A DNA stretch of 64,000 nt from Loxodes magnus. Taxonomy: Eukaryota > Ciliophora > Karyorelictea > Loxodida > Loxodidae. The DNA lies in assembly GCA_946699065.1 (NCBI GenBank), contig CAMPDV010002094.1, forward strand, positions 1-64,000. The letters run 5' to 3'. The notes under the pieces were generated by a model that saw only the letters and a list, made by a program, of their open reading frames with translations, was not told the DNA's origin and did not search any database. The position numbers and the translations under genes were made by a program. Below, one piece after another: positions 54,264-64,000 of this stretch (positions are counted from its first letter, which is position 1; every line of letters begins with the position of its first letter).

Positions 54264-54420
54264 TACTTCTCAAAGCTTACTCTTAAAAAATGAAATACTA
54301 TCTTCCTTTCTTACTTTACTTCTTCACTTTTCAAAATACTTATTACTTCTCAAAGCATACTCTTTAAAACTGAAATTCTATCTTCTCTTCTTACTTTACT
54401 TCTTCACTTACACAAATACT
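54264..54420 (+). repeat. Two-monomer module with ACTTACACAA, copy 2
   Basis: A GCTTACTC tail and AAAAAATGAAATAC head are followed by a CAAAATAC monomer and then a TTCTATCTTCTC monomer carrying ACTTACACAA at 54406. The same module recurs at 55705-55860 and 59860-60016. In those two it is followed by the TTATTATTTC tail; here by TTATTACTTC. Confidence 0.75.
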
Positions 54421-55704
54421 TATTACTTCTCAAAGCATACTCTTTAAAACTGAAATTCTATCTTCTCTTCTTACTTTACTTCTTCACTTTTCTAAATACT
54501 TATTACTTCTCAAAGCATACTCCTTAAAACTGAAATTCTATCTTCTCTTCTTACTTTACTTCTTCACTTTTCTAAATACTTATTACTTGTCAAAGCATAC
54601 TCCTTAAAACTGAAATACTATCATCTTTTCTTACTTTACTTCTTCACTTTTCAAAATACTTATTACTTCTCAAAGCATACTCCTTAAAACTGAAATTCTA
54701 TCTTCTTTTCTTACTTTACTTCTTCACTTTTCTAAATACTTATTACTTCTCAAAGCATACTCTTTAAAACTGAAATTCTATCTTCCTTTCTTACTTTACT
54801 TCTTCACTTTTCTAAATACTTATTACTTCTCAAAGCATACTCTTTAAAACTGAAATACTATCTTCTTTTCTTACTTTACTTCTTCACTTTTCTAAATACT
54901 TATTACTTCTCAAAGCATACTCTTTAAAACTGAAATTCTATCTTCCTTTCTTACTTTACTTCTTCACTTTTCTAAATACTTATTACTTCTCAAAGCATAC
55001 TCCTTAAAACTGAAATACTATCTTCCTTTCTTACTTTACTTCTTCACTTTTCTAAATACTTATTACTTCTCAAAGCATACTCCTTAAAACTGAAATACTA
55101 TCTTCTTTTCTTACTTTACTTCTTCACTTTTCTAAATACTTATTACTTCTCAAAGCTTACTCTTAAAAACTGAAATTCTATCTTCCTTTCTTACTTTACT
55201 TCTTCACTTTTCTAAATACTTATTACTTCTCAAAGCATACTCTTTAAAACTGAAATACTATCTTCTTTTCTTACTTTACTTCTTCACTTTTCTAAATACT
55301 TATTACTTCTCAAAGCATACTCTTTAAAACTGAAATTCTATCTTCCTTTCTTACTTTACTTCTTCACTTTTCTAAATACTTATTACTTCTCAAAGCATAC
55401 TCCTTAAAACTGAAATACTATCTTCCTTTCTTACTTTACTTCTTCACTTTTCTAAATACTTATTACTTCTCAAAGCATACTCTTAAAAAATGAAACTCCA
55501 TCTCTTTTCTTACTTTACTTCTTCACTTTTCTAAATACTTATTACTTCTCAAAGCATACTCCTTAAAACTGAAATTCTATCTTCTCTTCTTACTTTACTT
55601 CTTCACTTTTCTAAATACTTATTACTTCTCAAAGCATACTCTTTAAAACTGAAATACTATCTTCTTTTCTTACTTTACTTCTTCACTTTTCTAAATACTT
55701 ATTA

Positions 55705-55860
55705 CTTCTCAAAGCTTACTCTTAAAAAATGAAATACTATCTTCCTTTCTTACTTTACTTCTTCACTTTTCAAAATACTTATTACTTCTCAAAGCATACT
55801 CTTTAAAACTGAAATTCTATCTTCTCTTCTTACTTTACTTCTTCACTTACACAAATACTT
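55705..55860 (+). repeat. Two-monomer module with ACTTACACAA, copy 3
   Basis: Same module as at 54264, 1,439 bp downstream. The variant is at 55845. Confidence 0.75.
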
Positions 55861-56209
55861 ATTATTTCTCAAAGTATACTCTTTAAAACTGAAATTCTAT
55901 CTTCTCTTCTTACTTTACTTCTTCACTTTTCTAAATACTTATTACTTCTCAAAGCATACTCTTTAAAACTGAAATTCCATCTTCTTTTCTTACTTTACTT
56001 CTTCACTTTTCTAAATACTTATTACTTCTCAAAGCATACTCTTTAAAACTGAAATTCTATCTTCTTTTCTTACTTTACTTCTTCACTTTTCTAAATACTT
56101 ATTACTTCTCAAAGCATACTCTTTAAAACTGAAATTCTATCTTCTCTTCTTACTTTACTTCTTCACTTTTCTAAATACTTATTACTTCTCAAAGCATACT
56201 CTTTAAAAC

Positions 56210-56913
56210 TGAAATTCTATCTTCTCTTCTTACTTTACTTCTTCACTTTTCTAAATACTTATTACTTCTCAAAGCATACTCCTTAAAACTGAAATACTAT
56301 CTTCTTTTCTTACTTTACTTCTTCACTTTTCTAAATACTTATTACTTCTCAAAGCTTACTCTTTAAAACTGAAATTCTATCTTCCTTTCTTACTTTACTT
56401 CTTCACTTTTCTAAATACTTATTACTTCTCAAAGCATACTCTTTAAAACTGAAATTCTATCTTCTCTTCTTACTTTACTTCTTCACTTTTCTAAATACTT
56501 ATTACTTCTCAAAGCATACTCCTTAAAACTGAAATTCTATCTTCTTTTCTTACTTTACTTCTTCACTTTTCTAAATACTTATTACTTCTCAAAGCATACT
56601 CTTTAAAACTGAAATTCTATCTTCCTTTCTTACTTTACTTCTTCACTTTTCTAAATACTTATTACTTCTCAAAGCATACTCTTTAAAACTGAAATTCTAT
56701 CTTCTCTTCTTACTTTACTTCTTCACTTTTCTAAATTCTTATTACTTCTCAAAGCATACTCTTTAAAACTGAAATTCTATCTTCTCTTCTTACTTTACTT
56801 CTTCACTTTTCTAAATACTTATTACTTCTCAAAGCATACTCCTTAAAACTGAAATACTATCTTCTTTTCTTACTTTACTTCTTCACTTTTCTAAATACTT
56901 ATTACTTCTCAAA
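56210..56913 (+). repeat. Segmental duplication G1 (partner 60286-60989)
   Basis: About nine monomers recur at an offset of 4,076 bp (51 monomers). Landmarks are GCTTACTCTTTAAA at 56354/60430 and the rare CTAAATTCTT at 56731/60807. A few single-site differences are visible, such as CTAATTAC only in the partner near 60494. Confidence 0.75.
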
Positions 56914-56940
56914 GCATACTCTTTAAAACTGAAATTCTAT

Positions 56941-57960
56941 CTTCCTTCTTACTTTACTTCTTCACTTTTCTAAATACTTATTACTTCTCAAAGCATACTC
57001 TTTAAAACTGAAATTCTATCTTCTCTTCTTACTTTACTTCTTCACTTTTCTAAATACTTATTATTTCTCAAAGTATACTCTTTAAAACTGAAATTCTATC
57101 TTCTCTTCTTACTTTACTTCTTCACTTTTCTAAATACTTATTACTTCTCAAAGCATACTCTTTAAAACTGAAATTCCATCTTCTTTTCTTACTTTACTTC
57201 TTCACTTTTCTAAATACTTATTACTTCTCAAAGCATACTCCTTAAAACTGAAATTCTATCTTCTTTTCTTACTTTACTTCTTCACTTTTCTAAATACTTA
57301 TTACTTCTCAAAGCATACTCTTTAAAACTGAAATTCTATCTTCCTTTCTTACTTTACTTCTTCACTTTTCTAAATACTTATTACTTCTCAAAGCATACTC
57401 CTTAAAACTGAAATACTATCTTCCTTTCTTACTTTACTTCTTCACTTTTCTAAATACTTATTACTTCTCAAAGCATACTCCTTAAAACTGAAATACTATC
57501 TTCTCTTCTTACTTTACTTCTTCACTTTTCTAAATACTTATTATTTCTCAAAGTATACTCTTTAAAACTGAAATTCTATCTTCTCTTCTTACTTTACTTC
57601 TTCACTTTTCTAAATACTTATTACTTCTCAAAGCATACTCTTTAAAACTGAAATTCTATCTTCTCTTCTTACTTTACTTCTTCACTTTTCTAAATACTTA
57701 TTACTTCTCAAAGCATACTCTTTAAAACTGAAATTCTATCTTCCTTCTTACTTTACTTCTTCACTTTTCTAAATACTTATTACTTCTCAAAGCATACTCT
57801 TTAAAACTGAAATTCTATCTTCTCTTCTTACTTTACTTCTTCACTTTTCTAAATACTTATTATTTCTCAAAGTATACTCTTTAAAACTGAAATTCTATCT
57901 TCTCTTCTTACTTTACTTCTTCACTTTTCTAAATACTTATTACTTCTCAAAGCATACTCT
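56941..57960 (+). repeat. 10-mer duplication marked by a 1-bp deletion
   Basis: The shortened tract CTTCCTTCTT, one T fewer than usual, occurs at 56941 and 57740, 799 bp or ten monomers apart. The two or three monomers that follow each copy have the same types. I saw this deletion nowhere else. Confidence 0.75.
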
Positions 57961-58200
57961 TTAAAACTGAAATTCTATCTTCTTTTCTTACTTTACTTCT
58001 TCACTTTTCTAAATACTTAGTACTTCTCAAAGCATACTCCTTAAAACTGAAATTCTATCTTCTCTTCTTACTTTACTTCTTCACTTTTCTAAATTCTTAT
58101 TACTTCTCAAAGCATACTCTTTAAAACTGAAATTTTATCTTCTTTTCTTACTTTACTTCTTCACTTTTCTAAATACTTAGTACTTCTCAAAGCATACTCC

Positions 58201-59158
58201 TTAAAACTGAAATTCTATCTTCCTTTCTTACTTTACTTCTTCACTTTTCTAAATACTTATTACTTCTCAAAGCATACTCCTTAAAACTGAAATACTATCT
58301 TCCTTTCTTACTTTACTTCTTCACTTTTCTAAATACTTATTACTTCTCAAAGCATACTCCTTAAAACTGAAATACTATCTTCTTTTCTTACTTTACTTCT
58401 TCACTTTTCTAAATACTTAGTACTTCTCAAAGCATACTCCTTAAAACTGAAATTCTATCTTCTTTTCTTACTTTACTTCTTCACTTTTCTAAATACTTAG
58501 TACTTCTCAAAGCATACTCCTTAAAACTGAAATTCTATCTTCTCTTCTTACTTTACTTCTTCACTTTTCTAAATACTTATTACTTCTCAAAGCATACTCC
58601 TTAAAACTGAAATACTATCTTCTTTTCTTACTTTACTTCTTCACTTTTCTAAATACTTAGTACTTCTCAAAGCATACTCCTTAAAACTGAAATTCTATCT
58701 TCTCTTCTTACTTTACTTCTTCACTTTTCTAAATACTTATTACTTCTCAAAGCATACTCCTTAAAACTGAAATTCCATCTTCTTTTCTTACTTTACTTCT
58801 TCACTTTTCTAAATACTTATTACTTCTCAAAGCATACTCTTAAAAAATGAAACTCCATCTCTTTTCTTACTTTACTTCTTCACTTTTCTAAATACTTATT
58901 ACTTCTCAAAGCATACTCCTTAAAACTGAAACTCCATATTCTTTTCTTACTTTACTTCTTCACTTTTCTAAATACTTATTACTTCTCAAAGCATACTCTT
59001 TAAAACTGAAATACTATCTTCTTTTCTTACTTTACTTCTTCACTTTTCTAAATACTTATTACTTCTCAAAGCTTACTCTTAAAAAATGAAATACTATCTT
59101 CCTTTCTTACTTTACTTCTTCACTTTTCAAAATACTTATTACTTCTCAAAGCATACTC
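58201..59158 (+). repeat. 958-bp block apparently identical to 61959-62916
   Basis: Twelve monomers repeat at an offset of 3,758 bp (47 monomers) with no difference found. They include four CTTAGTAC or AAACTCC/CCATATTC rare types in the same order. Bounding mismatches are 58200/61958 (C/T) and 59159/62917 (C/T). This is the longest apparently perfect repeat in the window. Confidence 0.88.
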
Positions 59159-59859
59159 CTTAAAACTGAAATACTATCTTCTTTTCTTACTTTACTTCTT
59201 CACTTTTCTAAATACTTATTACTTCTCAAAGCTTACTCTTAAAAAATGAAATACTATCTTCCTTTCTTACTTTACTTCTTCACTTTTCAAAATACTTATT
59301 ACTTCTCAAAGCATACTCTTTAAAACTGAAATTCTATCTTCTCTTCTTACTTTACTTCTTCACTTTTCTAAATACTTATTACTTCTCAAAGCATACTCCT
59401 TAAAACTGAAATTCTATCTTCTTTTCTTACTTTACTTCTTCACTTTTCTAAATACTTATTACTTCTCAAAGCATACTCTTAAAAAATGAAACTCCATCTC
59501 TTTTCTTACTTTACTTCTTCACTTTTCTAAATACTTATTACTTCTCAAAGCATACTCCTTAAAACTGAAACTCCATATTCTTTTCTTACTTTACTTCTTC
59601 ACTTTTCTAAATACTTATTACTTCTCAAAGCATACTCTTTAAAACTGAAATTCTATCTTCTCTTCTTACTTTACTTCTTCACTTTTCTAAATACTTATTA
59701 CTTCTCAAAGCTTACTCTTAAAAAATGAAATACTATCTTCCTTTCTTACTTTACTTCTTCACTTTTCAAAATACTTATTACTTCTCAAAGCATACTCCTT
59801 AAAACTGAAATACTATCTTCTTTTCTTACTTTACTTCTTCACTTTTCTAAATACTTATT

Positions 59860-60016
59860 ACTTCTCAAAGCTTACTCTTAAAAAATGAAATACTATCTTC
59901 CTTTCTTACTTTACTTCTTCACTTTTCAAAATACTTATTACTTCTCAAAGCATACTCTTTAAAACTGAAATTCTATCTTCTCTTCTTACTTTACTTCTTC
60001 ACTTACACAAATACTT
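59860..60016 (+). repeat. Two-monomer module with ACTTACACAA, copy 4
   Basis: Same module as at 54264 and 55705. The variant is at 60001, followed by the TTATTATTTC tail and AGTATACTC. Confidence 0.75.
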
Positions 60017-60285
60017 ATTATTTCTCAAAGTATACTCTTTAAAACTGAAATTCTATCTTCTCTTCTTACTTTACTTCTTCACTTTTCTAAATACTTATTA
60101 CTTCTCAAAGCATACTCCTTAAAACTGAAATACTATCTTCTTTTCTTACTTTACTTCTTCACTTTTCTAAATACTTAGTACTTCTCAAAGCATACTCCTT
60201 AAAACTGAAATACTATCTTCTTTTCTTACTTTACTTCTTCACTTTTCTAAATACTTATTACTTCTCAAAGCATACTCCTTAAAAC

Positions 60286-60989
60286 TGAAATTCTATCTTC
60301 TCTTCTTACTTTACTTCTTCACTTTTCTAAATACTTATTACTTCTCAAAGCATACTCCTTAAAACTGAAATACTATCTTCTTTTCTTACTTTACTTCTTC
60401 ACTTTTCTAAATACTTATTACTTCTCAAAGCTTACTCTTTAAAACTGAAATTCTATCTTCCTTTCTTACTTTACTTCTTCACTTTTCTAAATACTAATTA
60501 CTTCTCAAAGCATACTCCTTAAAACTGAAATTCTATCTTCTCTTCTTACTTTACTTCTTCACTTTTCTAAATACTTATTACTTCTCAAAGCATACTCCTT
60601 AAAACTGAAATTCTATCTTCTTTTCTTACTTTACTTCTTCACTTTTCTAAATACTTATTACTTCTCAAAGCATACTCTTTAAAACTGAAATTCTATCTTC
60701 CTTTCTTACTTTACTTCTTCACTTTTCTAAATACTTATTACTTCTCAAAGCATACTCTTTAAAACTGAAATTCTATCTTCTCTTCTTACTTTACTTCTTC
60801 ACTTTTCTAAATTCTTATTACTTCTCAAAGCATACTCTTTAAAACTGAAATTCTATCTTCTCTTCTTACTTTACTTCTTCACTTTTCTAAATACTTATTA
60901 CTTCTCAAAGCATACTCCTTAAAACTGAAATACTATCTTCTTTTCTTACTTTACTTCTTCACTTTTCTAAATACTTATTACTTCTCAAA
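60286..60989 (+). repeat. Segmental duplication G2 (partner 56210-56913)
   Basis: Second copy of the nine-monomer block at 56210. It diverges on the right, where a GCTTACTC tail and AAAAAATG head replace the ordinary junction. Confidence 0.75.
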
Positions 60990-61958
60990 GCTTACTCTTA
61001 AAAAATGAAATACTATCTTCCTTTCTTACTTTACTTCTTCACTTTTCAAAATACTTATTACTTCTCAAAGCATACTCTTTAAAACTGAAATTCTATCTTC
61101 TCTTCTTACTTTACTTCTTCACTTTTCTAAATACTTATTATTTCTCAAAGTATACTCTTTAAAACTGAAATTCTATCTTCTCTTCTTACTTTACTTCTTC
61201 ACTTTTCTAAATACTTATTACTTCTCAAAGCATACTCTTTAAAACTGAAATTCCATCTTCTTTTCTTACTTTACTTCTTCACTTTTCTAAATACTTATTA
61301 CTTCTCAAAGCATACTCCTTAAAACTGAAATTCTATCTTCTTTTCTTACTTTACTTCTTCACTTTTCTAAATACTTATTACTTCTCAAAGCATACTCTTT
61401 AAAACTGAAATTCTATCTTCCTTTCTTACTTTACTTCTTCACTTTTCTAAATACTTATTACTTCTCAAAGCATACTCTTTAAAACTGAAATTCTATCTTC
61501 TCTTCTTACTTTACTTCTTCACTTTTCTAAATACTTATTACTTCTCAAAGCATACTCTTTAAAACTGAAATTCTATCTTCTCTTCTTACTTTACTTCTTC
61601 ACTTTTCTAAATACTTATTATTTCTCAAAGTATACTCTTTAAAACTGAAATTTTATCTTCTTTTCTTACTTTACTTCTTCACTTTTCTAAATACTTAGTA
61701 CTTCTCAAAGCATACTCTTTAAAACTGAAATTCCATCTTCTTTTCTTACTTTACTTCTTCACTTTTCTAAATACTTATTACTTCTCAAAGCATACTCCTT
61801 AAAACTGAAATACTATCTTCTCTTCTTACTTTACTTCTTCACTTTTCTAAATACTTATTACTTCTCAAAGCATACTCTTTAAAACTGAAATTCTATCTTC
61901 TCTTCTTACTTTACTTCTTCACTTTTCTAAATACTTATTACTTCTCAAAGCATACTCT

Positions 61959-62916
61959 TTAAAACTGAAATTCTATCTTCCTTTCTTACTTTACTTCTTC
62001 ACTTTTCTAAATACTTATTACTTCTCAAAGCATACTCCTTAAAACTGAAATACTATCTTCCTTTCTTACTTTACTTCTTCACTTTTCTAAATACTTATTA
62101 CTTCTCAAAGCATACTCCTTAAAACTGAAATACTATCTTCTTTTCTTACTTTACTTCTTCACTTTTCTAAATACTTAGTACTTCTCAAAGCATACTCCTT
62201 AAAACTGAAATTCTATCTTCTTTTCTTACTTTACTTCTTCACTTTTCTAAATACTTAGTACTTCTCAAAGCATACTCCTTAAAACTGAAATTCTATCTTC
62301 TCTTCTTACTTTACTTCTTCACTTTTCTAAATACTTATTACTTCTCAAAGCATACTCCTTAAAACTGAAATACTATCTTCTTTTCTTACTTTACTTCTTC
62401 ACTTTTCTAAATACTTAGTACTTCTCAAAGCATACTCCTTAAAACTGAAATTCTATCTTCTCTTCTTACTTTACTTCTTCACTTTTCTAAATACTTATTA
62501 CTTCTCAAAGCATACTCCTTAAAACTGAAATTCCATCTTCTTTTCTTACTTTACTTCTTCACTTTTCTAAATACTTATTACTTCTCAAAGCATACTCTTA
62601 AAAAATGAAACTCCATCTCTTTTCTTACTTTACTTCTTCACTTTTCTAAATACTTATTACTTCTCAAAGCATACTCCTTAAAACTGAAACTCCATATTCT
62701 TTTCTTACTTTACTTCTTCACTTTTCTAAATACTTATTACTTCTCAAAGCATACTCTTTAAAACTGAAATACTATCTTCTTTTCTTACTTTACTTCTTCA
62801 CTTTTCTAAATACTTATTACTTCTCAAAGCTTACTCTTAAAAAATGAAATACTATCTTCCTTTCTTACTTTACTTCTTCACTTTTCAAAATACTTATTAC
62901 TTCTCAAAGCATACTC
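61959..62916 (+). repeat. 958-bp block apparently identical to 58201-59158
   Basis: Second copy of the twelve-monomer block. Part of the same series (AAACTCCATCTC, then ACTGAAACTCC at 59564) also occurs 639 bp after the first copy's equivalent at 58925, showing a nested eight-monomer duplication. Confidence 0.88.
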
Positions 62917-64000
62917 TTTAAAACTGAAATTCTATCTTCTCTTCTTACTTTACTTCTTCACTTTTCTAAATACTTATTATTTCTCAAAGCATACTCCTTA
63001 AAACTGAAATTCTATCTTCTCTTCTTACTTTACTTCTTCACTTTTCTAAATACTTATTACTTCTCAAAGCATACTCTTTAAAACTGAAATACTATCTTCT
63101 TTTCTTACTTTACTTCTTCACTTTTCTAAATACTTATTACTTCTCAAAGCTTACTCTTAAAAAATGAAACTCCATCTCTTTTCTTACTTTACTTCTTCAC
63201 TTTTCTAAATACTTATTACTTCTCAAAGCATACTCCTTAAAACTGAAATTCTATCTTCTCTTCTTACTTTACTTCTTCACTTTTCTAAATACTTATTACT
63301 TCTCAAAGCATACTCTTTAAAACTGAAATACTATCTTCCTTTCTTACTTTACTTCTTCACTTTTCAAAATACTTATTACTTCTCAAAGCATACTCTTTAA
63401 AACTGAAATACTATCTTCTTTTCTTACTTTACTTCTTCACTTTTCTAAATACTTATTACTTCTCAAAGCATACTCCTTAAAACTGAAATACTATCTTCTT
63501 TTCTTACTTTACTTCTTCACTTTTCTAAATACTTATTACTTCTCAAAGCATACTCCTTAAAACTGAAATTCCATCTTCTTTTCTTACTTTACTTCTTCAC
63601 TTTTCTAAATACTTATTACTTCTCAAAGCTTACTCTTAAAAAATGAAACTCCATCTCTTTTCTTACTTTACTTCTTCACTTTTCTAAATACTAATTACTT
63701 CTCAAAGCATACTCCTTAAAACTGAAATACTATCTTCCTTTCTTACTTTACTTCTTCACTTTTCAAAATACTTATTACTTCTCAAAGCATACTCTTTAAA
63801 ACTGAAATTCTATCTTCTCTTCTTACTTTACTTCTTCACTTTTCTAAATACTTATTATTTCTCAAAGCATACTCTTTAAAACTGAAATTCTATCTTCTCT
63901 TCTTACTTTACTTCTTCACTTTTCTAAATACTTATTACTTCTCAAAGCTTACTCTTAAAAAATGAAACTCCATCTCTTTTCTTACTTTACTTCTTCACTT

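Larger units (their letters stand above)
1..64000 (+). repeat. 80-bp AT-rich satellite DNA array, whole window
   Basis: The entire window is a tandem array of one monomer, nearly always 80 or 79 bp long, in a single orientation with no interruption that I could see. About 800 copies fit in the window. The first and last bases fall inside the array, so both true edges lie outside. The consensus is 46% T, 24% C, 27% A and 2.5% G on the + strand. Neighbouring and distant monomers differ mainly at a handful of sites, each with two to six recurring states. No stretch over 300 bases holds anything other than satellite. By family knowledge, arrays of this size are typical of eukaryotic heterochromatin, often centromeric or subtelomeric. 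Which of these applies, and in which species, cannot be read from the sequence. I do not recognise the monomer from any named satellite family. Confidence 0.98.

Noticed and set aside
1-64000. CRISPR array (22-bp constant box every 80 bp)
   Set aside because: The sequence between boxes is also repeated and differs only at a few fixed sites, so there are no unique spacers. There is no leader and no cas gene.
1-64000. Hydrophobic repeat protein encoded by the array
   Set aside because: Translated copies look Leu/Phe/Tyr-rich, but only because the strand is T-rich. Frame 3 is stopped in every ordinary monomer by TGA in ACTGAAA, and the minus strand has stops such as TAA and TAG in every copy.
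1-64000. CENP-B box or telomere-type repeat
   Set aside because: The CENP-B box needs CG dinucleotides, which are nearly absent. No short G-rich telomere-like hexamer or heptamer array is present.
1-64000. Transposon, LTR or integrated viral sequence within the array
   Set aside because: No break in the 79-80-bp register, target-site duplication or foreign sequence was seen. All irregularities are substitutions, 1-2-bp length changes or whole-monomer changes.
1-64000. Promoters, terminators or tRNA/rRNA genes
   Set aside because: TATA-like strings such as AGTATACTC are monomer sequence recurring hundreds of times. No structured RNA gene or stable GC stem was seen.

Overview
The whole 64,000-base window is one uninterrupted head-to-tail tandem array of an AT-rich satellite. 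The monomer is normally 80 bp, and 79-bp forms are common. About 800 copies are present, all in the same orientation. The array runs off both ends of the window. I found no gene, RNA gene, transposon, unrelated insertion or unique-sequence gap on either strand. The few open reading frames are read-through of the satellite itself. An array this long and uniform points to a eukaryotic constitutive-heterochromatin block (pericentromeric, subtelomeric or interstitial). I do not recognise the monomer and cannot name the organism.

Monomer. Counting from ACTGAAA as position 1, the consensus has 22 A, 19 C, 37 T and 2 G (26% GC), so the + strand is about 70% pyrimidine and almost free of G. The two G bases lie in ACTGAAA and CAAAGCAT. 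CpG is essentially absent: five in 64 kb by eye. Positions 22-43, with core TTACTTTACTTCTTCACTT, hardly vary. Variation is concentrated at a few sites: positions 9-11, 15-20, 44-46, 53-60, 61 and 67-83. Each site takes a small set of recurring states, so monomers are shuffled combinations of the same alleles.

Layout. 1-20 kb: mostly mixed monomers, with a 7-8-mer pattern near 1-2.7 kb and paired duplications at distances of about 3.92, 4.95 and 4.95-5.03 kb, plus an exact 240-bp triplication-type repeat at 13.9-14.4 kb. 21-24 kb: a 14-mer duplication (1,116 bp). 26-31.5 kb: a complex block re-used at 36.5-40 kb, plus a 13-mer (1,036 bp). 31.7-36.4 kb: a 12-mer-type higher-order repeat with 9-13 monomers per turn. 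42.8-47 kb: an 11-mer higher-order repeat (879 bp) with 9- and 10-mer deletion forms. 49-64 kb: 12-mer (960 bp) and other duplications, including a 958-bp block that appears identical at 58.2 and 62.0 kb.

The array is therefore a patchwork of young, partly exact duplications whose lengths are always whole numbers of monomers. This is what repeated out-of-register exchange or gene conversion within one array would produce. All counts and identities were made by eye.
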